Source of the DNA: Phycisphaerales bacterium
GTDB taxonomy: Bacteria > Planctomycetota > Phycisphaerae > Phycisphaerales > SM1A02
Assembly (NCBI GenBank): GCA_029260575.1
Contig: JAJDDB010000016.1
Coordinates: forward strand, 1 to 64,000
Reading direction: 5' to 3'
DNA: 64,000 bases
Shown: positions 26,084 through 34,103 of the stretch, in pieces
Layout of the letters: each line of letters begins with the position of its first letter
How positions within the stretch are numbered: the stretch's first letter is position 1
Notes under the pieces: generated by a model
What the model saw: only the letters and a program-made list of their open reading frames with translations
What the model was told of the DNA's origin: nothing
Database searches by the model: none
Translations under genes and position numbers: made by a program

Positions 26084-26695
26084 TCACTGATCTCGCTCAG
26101 CAGACGCGTCTTTGTGGTGTTGGAATAACGCGCGAAGCTGCTGCACGCGAATCTCAAGGGCTTGTCTTTGAGTTGGTGACACGTGCCCAGCGGCGTCTTC
26201 GGCGCTGCTGTGATCTGCGCGGCGGGCGTTCGGTTCAGGCGATGGTCCACCAGGTCCGGTGCGCGTGTTGATTCGCGTGTTCGAGATGCGTGTGTCCCAG
26301 CGCAGTGCGGCGCCGGGGAGGTGATCGGTTGACTGTGCGGACTCGTCGAGTGATGTCTGGCCGATGTAAAACACCGTACCCGCAGGGATGACAGGCGTTA
26401 CGCCCCAAGGCGACTGTGTGTACGACGCCTGAGATTGTGGGTAGACCGCGCGGAGCGCACCCTGCACGCGCATGAGTTGGTTGTCGCTGCCGGGAACACG
26501 GTAGACCTGATCAAAGCTGGTCGGCACTTCAAGTCCGGGCTGAATGATTCTCAAACTGTTGGAGAGCAGGCCGACATCGCTGACGCGTTGATCGAGCGGC
26601 TGAAGATTAATCTGCAATGGCGCAACGGATTGCGCGAATACAAGCGATCCGCACGCGAATGCTGCAAGCGTCACGATGGTTCGAATCTTTCGCAT
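26084..26695 (-). CDS. secreted protein, member 1 of a tandem paralogous pair
   Basis: A 203-residue protein with a signal peptide (MRKIRTIVTLAAFACGSLVFAQ). The core aligns with the downstream gene: DVGLLSNSLRIIQPGL, FDQVYRVPGSDNQLMRVQGAL, AVYPQS and VIPAGTVFYIGQ. The C-terminal region is Ser/Pro-rich and ends with a helical segment (ALEIRVQQLRALFQHHKD). The two genes look like an old tandem duplication. No catalytic motif is seen; the conserved PxGTVFYIG suggests a small beta domain. Confidence 0.65.
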   Translation of the reverse strand: MRKIRTIVTLAAFACGSLVFAQSVAPLQINLQPLDQRVSDVGLLSNSLRIIQPGLEVPTSFDQVYRVPGSDNQLMRVQGALRAVYPQSQASYTQSPWGVTPVIPAGTVFYIGQTSLDESAQSTDHLPGAALRWDTRISNTRINTRTGPGGPSPEPNARRADHSSAEDAAGHVSPTQRQALEIRVQQLRALFQHHKDASAERDQ

Positions 26696-26763
26696 GACAA
26701 GTCAATGATATGTTGCTCGAAGGGGACGCGTACTGTCGGATTGTGACCACAGAAAAGTCGTGC

Positions 26764-26801
26764 CTGTCCCTACTTTTCAGTGGTGGCTGTCCCTACTTTT
26801 C
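26764..26801. repeat. CTGTCCCTACTTTTC repeat, two copies
   Basis: CTGTCCCTACTTTTC occurs at 26764-26778 and again at 26787-26801, separated by AGTGGTGG. The same motif occurs at 44344-44358, followed by a diverged copy at 44370. It lies between the secreted-protein pair and the SDR gene. Confidence 0.7.
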
Positions 26802-26860
26802 GGGTTCTGTCGGGTGTGCAAACGAAAGCCTGACAAACCGCTGCAAGACATGCATTTGCG

Positions 26861-27649
26861 TTACTGCACTGCTGTTCTGCCGCCGTCGACGGGCAGATTG
26901 ACGCCGTTGACGTAGCTGCCGCCGGGCGAGGCAAGGAACGCGACGACTGCTGCAATCTCACCGGCATCAGCCATGCGCCGCAGCGGAATGGAATCTGCGA
27001 TCTGCTTTTCGATGTTCGCAAGTTCCGTTCCGGCACGTTCGGCTCTGCCGCGCAGCAGTGCCGACAGACGTGCCGTGCTCGTATAGCCGGGCAGTACATT
27101 GTTGACGGTAATACCGAGCGGACCGAGTTCACCTGCGAGCGTGCGCCCCCAGTTTGCAACTGCACCGCGAATCGTGTTGGACACACCGAGGCCCTTGATC
27201 GGCGCGATGACGGAAGTGGAAATGACATTGATGATGCGGCCGTACTTTTCCGCTGCCATGCCGGGCGCAAACGCCTGCACAAGCGACTGGTTGCACAGCA
27301 CATGCTGATTGAACGCGCTGGTGAGTTCATCGTGAGATGCTTCTGCGACAGGTCCGGCCGGCGGACCCCCGGTGTTGTTTATGAGAATGTGTACTGGCGG
27401 ATTGGCCTCGGAATATGTCAGCGCCGCATCACGAACATTCTGCCAGTTACTGAAATCTGCGAGAAGCGTTTCATGCGACTGGCCGTGCTCGGCCGGCAAT
27501 GCCTCGCGGGTTTTTTCGAGTGCTTCTGCGTGGCGGGCGATGAGCAGAACCGATGCGCCGTCGCTGGCGAGGGCCTGAGCGCAGGCCCGGCCGATGCCCT
27601 GGGTCGATCCGCAGACGACAGCCCGCTTTCCGAGGAGTGAAGCAGTCAT
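26861..27649 (-). CDS. short-chain dehydrogenase/reductase family protein with altered catalytic motif
   Basis: The 262-residue protein has the SDR Rossmann fold: GKRAVVCGSTQGIGRACAQA for the cofactor glycine motif, LINNTGGPP in place of NNAG, and a C-terminal ASPGGSYVNGVNLPVDGG. The catalytic YxxxK is not present. The aligned region reads GLGVSNTIRGAVANWGRTLA, where Ser and Arg occupy the Tyr and Lys positions. It may use a different chemistry or be a binding protein. ATG 27649 begins at the fold. It is divergent from the MOSC gene with a 58-base spacer. Confidence 0.85.
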   Translation of the reverse strand: MTASLLGKRAVVCGSTQGIGRACAQALASDGASVLLIARHAEALEKTREALPAEHGQSHETLLADFSNWQNVRDAALTYSEANPPVHILINNTGGPPAGPVAEASHDELTSAFNQHVLCNQSLVQAFAPGMAAEKYGRIINVISTSVIAPIKGLGVSNTIRGAVANWGRTLAGELGPLGITVNNVLPGYTSTARLSALLRGRAERAGTELANIEKQIADSIPLRRMADAGEIAAVVAFLASPGGSYVNGVNLPVDGGRTAVQ

Positions 27650-27707
27650 ATTTGTACCGTTCCTTTCGAGGTTTTCTGCGGCCCGGCTCGGCAGGGAGCA
27701 GCCTATC

Positions 27708-28184
27708 ATGCCTTCTATGACCACGCGAAAAGGCACAATCGTTTCGGTGAATACCAGCGGCGGAGGGATTCCCAAGCTGCCGGTCGAACAATGTGAAGTG
27801 ACGCTCTCCGGCCTCGCCGGCGATGAACACAACCACGAGAAACACCGCTCGCCGATGGTTGCGGTAAGCCTGCTTGATGAAGAAGACCTGCGTGACCTGA
27901 AGGACGAGGGGTTTGATGTGTACCCGGGCGCGACCGGCGAGAATGTCACCGTGCGCGGCATGAATGTTGACGAACTTTCCATCGGCGATGTGCTGCAATT
28001 CTCCGGCGGTCTGCGCGTGGAAGTCACCAAGATGCGCAAACCCTGTTACGTGCTTGATGCGATCGACCCGGAGTTGAAGAAGGTTATTGTCGGGCGGTGC
28101 GGCGTTATGGCAAAAGTATTGGAGCCTGCGGTTGTGTCGGCTGGTGAAGTCATCGAAGTCGTCGAGTCAGCGACGCCGGTGTGA
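27708..28184 (+). CDS. MOSC-domain protein
   Basis: A 158-residue single-domain MOSC protein. These bind or handle sulfurated molybdenum cofactor through a conserved cysteine, here in MRKPCYVLDAID. Other family segments are GDEHNHEKHRSPMVAVSLLD and YPGATGENVTVRGMNVDEL, and RCGVMAKVLEPAVVSAGE near the end. ATG 27708 has AGGGAG 9 bases upstream; ATG 27717 is also possible. The next gene on the same strand is mobA, and a molybdopterin oxidoreductase lies 2 kb away, so a Moco role is likely. Confidence 0.9.
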   Translation: MPSMTTRKGTIVSVNTSGGGIPKLPVEQCEVTLSGLAGDEHNHEKHRSPMVAVSLLDEEDLRDLKDEGFDVYPGATGENVTVRGMNVDELSIGDVLQFSGGLRVEVTKMRKPCYVLDAIDPELKKVIVGRCGVMAKVLEPAVVSAGEVIEVVESATPV

Positions 28185-28227
28185 GTATTGAGCACCACGA
28201 TTGCGCAGTGAGCGCAGAGTTTGTGAA

Positions 28228-28848
28228 TTGAACGAGCAACGAGTGCATGTCTGCGGCGCGGTGCTGGCCGGGGGTGGCAGTGTGCGCATGGGGCGGCCCA
28301 AACATGCGCTGGTGCTGGGCGATGGACGAACGATGCTCGAACATGTGGTTGATGCGCTACGCGAGATGTGCGGTGATGTCGTTGCGCTTGGTCGGGTCGA
28401 TGCTGCGGGGGGATTGCGATGTCTTGAGGATCATCGGCCGGGCGCGGGTCCGCTTGCAGGGATTGAGTCGCTGCTCGAAGCCGCCTCTGAGTCTTCGAAG
28501 GAGCGGGTGAAGCATCAGCAGTTCATCATCTGTCCCTGCGATGTACCGCTGGTAACAGGGGCGCTGCTCTCACAATTGCTGGTGGAAATGGACTCGCTGG
28601 CGACGGTGTTTCGAGTGGACGGCCGCAAGCGGTTTGAATCGCTGCCGATGCGCGTGTCCGCGGATGCGCTGGATATTTTGCGGCACTATCTCGACGCCGG
28701 CAAGCGCAGCGTGCAGGGACTTGTTAAAGCAGTGGGATACGCCGAGATTGTGATTGACGAAAACACCGCACAACAGTTACAGAACATCAACACACCGGAA
28801 GAGTTCGCTTCGCTGCGTTTAGGTGACGCTTTCAATTCCGATGTATGA
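28228..28848 (+). CDS. mobA: molybdenum cofactor guanylyltransferase MobA-like
   Basis: A 206-residue nucleotidyltransferase. The GTP-binding signature LAGGGSVRMGRPKHAL is at the N-terminus, RPGAGPLAGIESLL follows, and ICPCDVPLV marks the metal-binding Asp. MobA attaches GMP to molybdopterin to make the dinucleotide cofactor used by enzymes of the DMSO-reductase family, such as the oxidoreductase at 30148. No ATG precedes the fold. I chose TTG 28228; TTG 28201 and GTG 28243 are alternatives. Its 3' end overlaps the convergent gene by 17 bases. Confidence 0.88.
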   Translation: MNEQRVHVCGAVLAGGGSVRMGRPKHALVLGDGRTMLEHVVDALREMCGDVVALGRVDAAGGLRCLEDHRPGAGPLAGIESLLEAASESSKERVKHQQFIICPCDVPLVTGALLSQLLVEMDSLATVFRVDGRKRFESLPMRVSADALDILRHYLDAGKRSVQGLVKAVGYAEIVIDENTAQQLQNINTPEEFASLRLGDAFNSDV

Positions 28849-30151
28849 CATCATTGATAGGATAGTCAAAGCCGGGGTAATCCTCGTCAAGCGCGCGATA
28901 GATTGAACCGGGCTCCTGCAAGCCGTCGTTGTCGATCCCATCGGCGCCGAAACTGTAGATGATGAACGGCCGGCCGAATGGATCATCAAGCAACGTTCGG
29001 TATCCGAATGGTTTGCCATTGATCGGGTCCGTCGGGAGCGATTCCAGAATTCCCGGCGTTACATCTGTAAGTTTGTCGGGAAGCTCACCGCTGTTCAATT
29101 CATACAGACGCACTGCGATTATCAATTTGCAGCCGTGCGCCCCCATCGCCGATCGCTTGCGGGATCTGTGATCGGCGGACAACGTTCTGTCAATCATCGA
29201 GCCAAAGATGGTCCGAGCGTCTGCAACGCACTGGTCCCATGTATCCGGCAGATTCGGCAACAGCTCTTCGTCTCTTGCGATGTCATCGACTGGAAAGAGG
29301 TCTTTGGCTCGCTCCAACTGCTCTCGGGATCGATTCACGTATTCCTGATCGAGATTGCCATCGGCGTCATAGGCCTTTGAGAAAGCGGCCAACACTTCCA
29401 GAACTGCTGCCCGTTCAATGCGCTGCTCTTCGATCTGGAATTCATCAACAACAGAATCCAGCATGGAGTTGAGAATCTGCAAATCGACGTTCGGCAACTG
29501 GGCAATGTGAACACACAATTCGACGAAGAGCGCATCGATGGCATGTGATACCAGCATCGCAAGCGGCACCGACTGCATTTCAGCGATACGTGACAATTGC
29601 TGTATCTGCTTAAGTCGTTCTTGAACAATCTTGAAATCATCATTCTTCGCTGCGATCGCTGCGTCCGCGGCAGCGGCCTTCACGACCTGTCGAACCTCGG
29701 CAAAACCATCAAACGTTCCATCACCGTCAAAGACAGCCACGAACCGTGGATGGCTGAGCGCAACCCGCAGTTGATCGAAGATACCCTCATCTCGAAGTCT
29801 TGGAAGAATGATCGATTCGGTGTAGCTCCGATCCCGGACGTCCATGTCAAAGTCGGGGGCAACGTGGCCAGGCGTTGCATACAACGAGCCGTAATAGGCA
29901 ACCGGCCACTCGCCATGTTGATCAAAATACTTCTGTTCTTCTTTCTTTTCGATTTCATGAATTCGCTTGGCTATTGCAATAATTCGTGAAAAGCCGTTTT
30001 CGCCTTCCGGCTGGCCGGTGGCTGCGAGTTCAGCCAATTGCTGCATCAGCGCATCCCGATCCGGCCCGTTCGCCAACACGTCGACCGGCGAAACGAACAG
30101 AATTAGCGTCGCGATCAACATCACGTATCGGATCATTGGTAAACCTTTCAT
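28832..30151 (-). CDS. secreted protein with C-terminal pseudopilin-like segment
   Basis: The 439-residue protein has a signal peptide (IRYVMLIATLILFVSPVDVLA). The middle is alpha-helical. The C-terminal part (LIIAVRLYELNSGELPDKL, SLPTDPINGKPFGYR and FIIYSFGADGIDNDG) resembles the end of type II secretion pseudopilin-like proteins common in planctomycetes. The molecular role is unknown. The start ATG 30151 overlaps the stop of the molybdopterin oxidoreductase gene (ATGA). An alternative ATG at 30136 has AAAGG 7 bases upstream. Confidence 0.7.
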   Translation of the reverse strand: MKGLPMIRYVMLIATLILFVSPVDVLANGPDRDALMQQLAELAATGQPEGENGFSRIIAIAKRIHEIEKKEEQKYFDQHGEWPVAYYGSLYATPGHVAPDFDMDVRDRSYTESIILPRLRDEGIFDQLRVALSHPRFVAVFDGDGTFDGFAEVRQVVKAAAADAAIAAKNDDFKIVQERLKQIQQLSRIAEMQSVPLAMLVSHAIDALFVELCVHIAQLPNVDLQILNSMLDSVVDEFQIEEQRIERAAVLEVLAAFSKAYDADGNLDQEYVNRSREQLERAKDLFPVDDIARDEELLPNLPDTWDQCVADARTIFGSMIDRTLSADHRSRKRSAMGAHGCKLIIAVRLYELNSGELPDKLTDVTPGILESLPTDPINGKPFGYRTLLDDPFGRPFIIYSFGADGIDNDGLQEPGSIYRALDEDYPGFDYPINDVIHRN

Positions 30152-32370
30152 ACGCCGATCGTAATGCGCGTGTTCTTGAACGCTGGCGTTCTGGATTTCG
30201 CATCGGCGGTCTTCGGCACAATCACATTTGCCTCGGGGTAATACATCACCGCGTTGCCGGGGGGGATGTTGGCGTAGCGGACGAGGACGTTGGACAGTGC
30301 GCCGCATGCGCTGCGCACGGTGATGCGCTGATCGATCGAAAGCCCGAGGCGTTCGATATCGGCCTCGTTCATCATGATGACATCACGGCGTTCCTGCCCG
30401 CGATAAATATCCTCTTCCTCGTACACAACAGTGTTGAACTGGCCCTCGCTGCGCACGGTCATCAGGCGAAGTTCGTAGTCTGCAAGCGGACCGCCATCTT
30501 CAGGCAAGGGCACAACGTGGAATTGTGCATTGCCGGTGTCGGTTGGAAACGTGGGCGCGTGAAAGGTTCTGCCTGCGATGTGAAATTCTTTTTTTGTGTC
30601 ATCAATTGCGCCGATGGCTTCGTAGCCGGGGATGATGTCTGCAATAGCACTGCGAATATTGCGATGCACGTGCATTGCGGACCAGTCGATCGGCAACGTG
30701 CCGTTGTTGAGCACGCGCTCACCGACGGAAGCAATGACTTCGACCTCCGCGCGGGGGCCATCATGTCGCGCGGGGCCGCCATCACTGAGGCGGACATAGT
30801 TGAACATGGATTCCTGCGTGGTGGATTGCGGTTCCTCATCACGCGCGAGCACGGGCAGAATGAGAGTTTCGCGACCCCTGCCGTGGATATGGCCGGTGTT
30901 GAGCGTGGTATTGAGATACACGAGCTGATCAATATTGTTCAGCGCCCTGCCGGCAAACGCAGCATCGGGGTTGGAGCCGAACAGATTCCCGCCGAGACAC
31001 ATTGCAAAGCGAATGGTGTTGGCAGCGGCGCGTTCCATGCAATCAAGCGTGTCCATGCCGGGAGTTGTTGGAAGCTGCACATTGAAGTTGTTTTGCAGTG
31101 CATCGAAGACGTGTTGTTTGAGCGCTGGCGTGACGCCGACGGAGCCGATGCCCTGCACATTGGAGTGGCCGCGCAGTGGCAGCAGGCCTGCACCAGGCCG
31201 GCCGAGCATCCCGCGAGACATTGCAAGGTTGGCAATTGCCCGGACATTTTCGACGCCGTGTGCGTGGTGGGTGATACCCATAGCCCAGCAGAAAATGGCG
31301 TTTTGTGACTGGCGATACATTTCAGCAGCGCGATCGATGATGTCGCGCGGTACGCCGGCAGCATTGGTGATGTCATCCCACGCCAACGACTGCAGATGAT
31401 CGCGCGCCGCCAGCCAGTTGTCTGCGTGTTCGTTGACGAATGACTCATCAATCGCGTCACGTTCGAGAATGGCCTTGGTAATGCCGGTCAGCAGCGCGAT
31501 GTCGCCGCCGATGTTTGGTTGGATGTAGATATCTGCGATCTGTGTGCCAAATAGAAGACTGCGCGGATCGCTGGGCACACGGAAGCGTTGCAGCCCGAGT
31601 TCGTGCAGCGGGTTGATGACGATGACTTTGCCGCCGCGCCGTTTGTGATGCATCAATGATGTCATCAGGCGCGGATGGTTGGACGATGGATTGCACCCTA
31701 TGAGCCAGATGAGATCGCAGTGTTGCAGATCATCGAGGACGACGGTTGCGGTGCCGGACCCGGTGACTGACGCAAGGCCGACGCCGGATGCCTGGTGGCA
31801 GTAGTACGAACAATTGTTGATGTTGTTGGTGCCCCAGACGCGTGCGAGCAGTTGCAGCAGGAAGCCGGCTTCATTCGAGGAGCGCCCGGAAAAATAGAAG
31901 AACGAATCGTCGGGCTTTGTGTCGCGCATCTTGGTGGAGATGCGCTGCAGCGCATCATCCCACGTGATAATGCGATAGTTGGAATCAAGCGGGCCGGCGT
32001 AGAGCGGCTGAGTGATGCGGCCGGCTGCTTCGAGTTCGCGCGGGCTGAAGCTGTGCAGCTTTTCGAATGAGAAATCGTCGAAGAACTGCGGCTGAATAGC
32101 GCCTTGCAGGTCGGCAGCCATCGCCTGGATGGACTTTTTGCAGACTTCGGGGAAGCGGCCGCGTTCGTTGACCATGCCGCCAAGCTGCCCGCCCATGCCG
32201 AGCGCGCAGGTCTTACAGGCATTGCGGGAGCGGAGCGCGCGATACATGCGGAACAGACCGCCGGCCTTTCGGCCCTTGGAAATGGTGTACCAGATGGCGC
32301 GCCAGCCGCCGGCTGCGGAAGGTGTTCGCATGAAGGGAATTGTACGCGGGAAACCCGCAAACGCCGACAT
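30148..32370 (-). CDS. FdhF/YdeP-family molybdopterin oxidoreductase
   Basis: A 740-residue enzyme of the formate-dehydrogenase-like YdeP family. The N-terminal signature NACKTCALGMGGQLGGMVNE, and PEVCKKSIQAMAADLQG after it, are diagnostic. Molybdopterin-binding segments include YYCHQASGVGLASVTGSGTA, WLIGCNPSSNHPRLM and a C-terminal dinucleotide-binding domain (LMTVRSEGQFNTVVYEEEDI). No in-frame selenocysteine codon is seen. Substrate is uncertain; members are annotated as formate dehydrogenase alpha-like or acid-resistance proteins. mobA and a MOSC gene lie nearby. ATG 32370 is used; ATG 32331 is possible. Confidence 0.88.
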   Translation of the reverse strand: MSAFAGFPRTIPFMRTPSAAGGWRAIWYTISKGRKAGGLFRMYRALRSRNACKTCALGMGGQLGGMVNERGRFPEVCKKSIQAMAADLQGAIQPQFFDDFSFEKLHSFSPRELEAAGRITQPLYAGPLDSNYRIITWDDALQRISTKMRDTKPDDSFFYFSGRSSNEAGFLLQLLARVWGTNNINNCSYYCHQASGVGLASVTGSGTATVVLDDLQHCDLIWLIGCNPSSNHPRLMTSLMHHKRRGGKVIVINPLHELGLQRFRVPSDPRSLLFGTQIADIYIQPNIGGDIALLTGITKAILERDAIDESFVNEHADNWLAARDHLQSLAWDDITNAAGVPRDIIDRAAEMYRQSQNAIFCWAMGITHHAHGVENVRAIANLAMSRGMLGRPGAGLLPLRGHSNVQGIGSVGVTPALKQHVFDALQNNFNVQLPTTPGMDTLDCMERAAANTIRFAMCLGGNLFGSNPDAAFAGRALNNIDQLVYLNTTLNTGHIHGRGRETLILPVLARDEEPQSTTQESMFNYVRLSDGGPARHDGPRAEVEVIASVGERVLNNGTLPIDWSAMHVHRNIRSAIADIIPGYEAIGAIDDTKKEFHIAGRTFHAPTFPTDTGNAQFHVVPLPEDGGPLADYELRLMTVRSEGQFNTVVYEEEDIYRGQERRDVIMMNEADIERLGLSIDQRITVRSACGALSNVLVRYANIPPGNAVMYYPEANVIVPKTADAKSRTPAFKNTRITIGV

Positions 32371-32572
32371 GCCGGCTTTGAATGCCAGACTTGGGGAAGG
32401 TTCTGCGTGCGATATACAGAGCGTTGAGAGCTGTCGCGAACTCCTCGATGCGAAACCGCAGTGACAGTGCGGAAATTCAGGAACAGATTCCTGACAGGCG
32501 ATGTGGTTTCATGTCGTCTGAGTAATGCGTCGCGCCCAGCAGACTAGAGTAAAGAATCAAAGGAGAGTTGTG

Positions 32573-34012
32573 ATGAACTGGGGATTCACAAGTGGTGTAG
32601 TGCGCGCTGTATGTGCTGCGCTGGTTCTTGGAATGGTGTGTCACATTGCCGGTGCGCGGGAGGCCAGCACGGAGACTGCATCGGCTGGCACTATTGATGA
32701 TCAGTTGATGGTCAAGCTCAAGGAAACAGTTGGTGATTTCGATTACGACCGCGAGGATTTTGATCGTATTATCGATGATCTGCGCGAGCGTTTTGGATTG
32801 AATATCCATGTATCGTGGAAGGCGCTGAAGGATGCCGGCATACAGCCCGATGAGCGCGTGTCGATCACGTTGATGCAGGTGCCGCTGACGACGTTTCTTG
32901 ATCTGCTGCTGCTGGAAACGGTGGACGACCGGCTCATGGAAGTGAGTTACTTCGTGAGCAGCGGCGTGCTGATGCTTTCGACGGAATTGGCGACCCGGCC
33001 GCCGACGGTGCTTCGGACGTATGACGTGACGGACCTGATCGAAAGCGGGTATTCGATTCGGCGGTTTGCGAATACGCCGGTGTTGTCGCTGGAAGTGACC
33101 GGTCGCGAATTCATTGGCGGGGAAGAGCGGGCCAAACGCCGACCAGCAGGCGGGGGCGGCGCTGGTGGCGGAGGCGGCGGGTCAATCTTCGCCGATCCGG
33201 ATCATCACCCCGTCCGAGTCTCGCAGATGGCACGTATCCAGCAATACGTCGAACTAATCATCGAGCACGTAGATCCAAGTGGCTGGCGGCAACTTGGCGG
33301 CGATGTGGGGCAGATTCAGGCGGTCAACAGCACGCTTTTTGTTGAACAGACCGTCGAAGCGCACATGGAGATCAGCCGGCTGCTGGAGATGGTGCGAGCG
33401 ACGAAGCCGGTGCCGTTGGATGTGGATGCAGTGGTGCTGCAGATTCGCCCCGAAGATGTGGATCGGTTGCGCGCAGAGGCCGGCGAATGCTTTCCGAGAT
33501 TGTCGGAAGAAACCGCAGCGCCGTTGTTCAATGATTCCGATGCGCATCCTGCTTTGTTCCGGGGCACGACGAGCGGGTTCAACGGCGAGCGGCTGTGGTT
33601 CAGCGCGGTCGCGCAGCAGGATGTGCTCAGCGGGTTGATTCCCATTGTGGGCGCGGATGTCAACGCGTTCGGCACGGCACAGGGAATCGTCACCGACGGC
33701 ATCGAACTGGTCATGCTGCCGTTGCTGCTCAGCGATGGTGAGCATGCCGAAGTTGATGTGCAGTTTGCGTGGATTCCGCCGACGATTGTGTCGCAGCGTT
33801 CGTATACACCGGCCAGCAACGCGGAGCAGACAAGTGTGGATGTGACGCGTCGGCGGATGCGCACGGTATCGAGCACTGCACAGGTGCAGATCGGCCAGGC
33901 AATCGCGCTGGCGATTCCGGAAGAGCCGGGCGCAGGCGATGAATATGAGGAGTGGCTGGTGGTTCGTGTACGGGACGTCGCAGATTCAATGCACCTCGCA
34001 AATACGAATTAA
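32573..34012 (+). CDS. exported protein with STN-like (secretin N-terminal type) domain
   Basis: A 479-residue protein with a strong ribosome-binding site (AAAGGAGA) before ATG 32573 and a signal peptide ending near HIAGARE. Residues 50-130 resemble an STN domain (LRERFGLNIHVSWKAL, ITLMQVPLTTFLDLLLLE). A glycine-rich linker (PAGGGGAGGGGGGSIF) follows, then a region resembling the repeated N domains of secretins (NSTLFVEQTVEAHMEISRLLEMV). No secretin pore signature is present, so it may be a partner rather than a channel. It stands alone. Confidence 0.6.
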   Translation: MNWGFTSGVVRAVCAALVLGMVCHIAGAREASTETASAGTIDDQLMVKLKETVGDFDYDREDFDRIIDDLRERFGLNIHVSWKALKDAGIQPDERVSITLMQVPLTTFLDLLLLETVDDRLMEVSYFVSSGVLMLSTELATRPPTVLRTYDVTDLIESGYSIRRFANTPVLSLEVTGREFIGGEERAKRRPAGGGGAGGGGGGSIFADPDHHPVRVSQMARIQQYVELIIEHVDPSGWRQLGGDVGQIQAVNSTLFVEQTVEAHMEISRLLEMVRATKPVPLDVDAVVLQIRPEDVDRLRAEAGECFPRLSEETAAPLFNDSDAHPALFRGTTSGFNGERLWFSAVAQQDVLSGLIPIVGADVNAFGTAQGIVTDGIELVMLPLLLSDGEHAEVDVQFAWIPPTIVSQRSYTPASNAEQTSVDVTRRRMRTVSSTAQVQIGQAIALAIPEEPGAGDEYEEWLVVRVRDVADSMHLANTN

Positions 34013-34055
34013 GCCTTCGGTCGGCGAGACGCGCGCGGATTTTGTTTCATGGTTG

Positions 34056-34078
34056 CCTCTCCCCGATTCGGGGAGGGG
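34056..34078. terminator. hairpin between convergent genes
   Basis: CCTCTCCCCG and CGGGGAGGGG form a 10-bp stem (one wobble pair) around an ATT loop. It lies between the 3' ends of the STN-like gene and the decarboxylase gene, so it could stop transcription from both sides. There is no T tract, and it also resembles dispersed CTCCCC/GGGGAG palindromes. Confidence 0.5.
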
Positions 34079-34103
34079 CGATCCAATGTGCATATGACGA
34101 TAC

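Noticed and set aside
30148-32370. selenocysteine codon in the formate-dehydrogenase-like gene
   Set aside because: The frame has no internal TGA, and the family (YdeP type) does not need selenocysteine.
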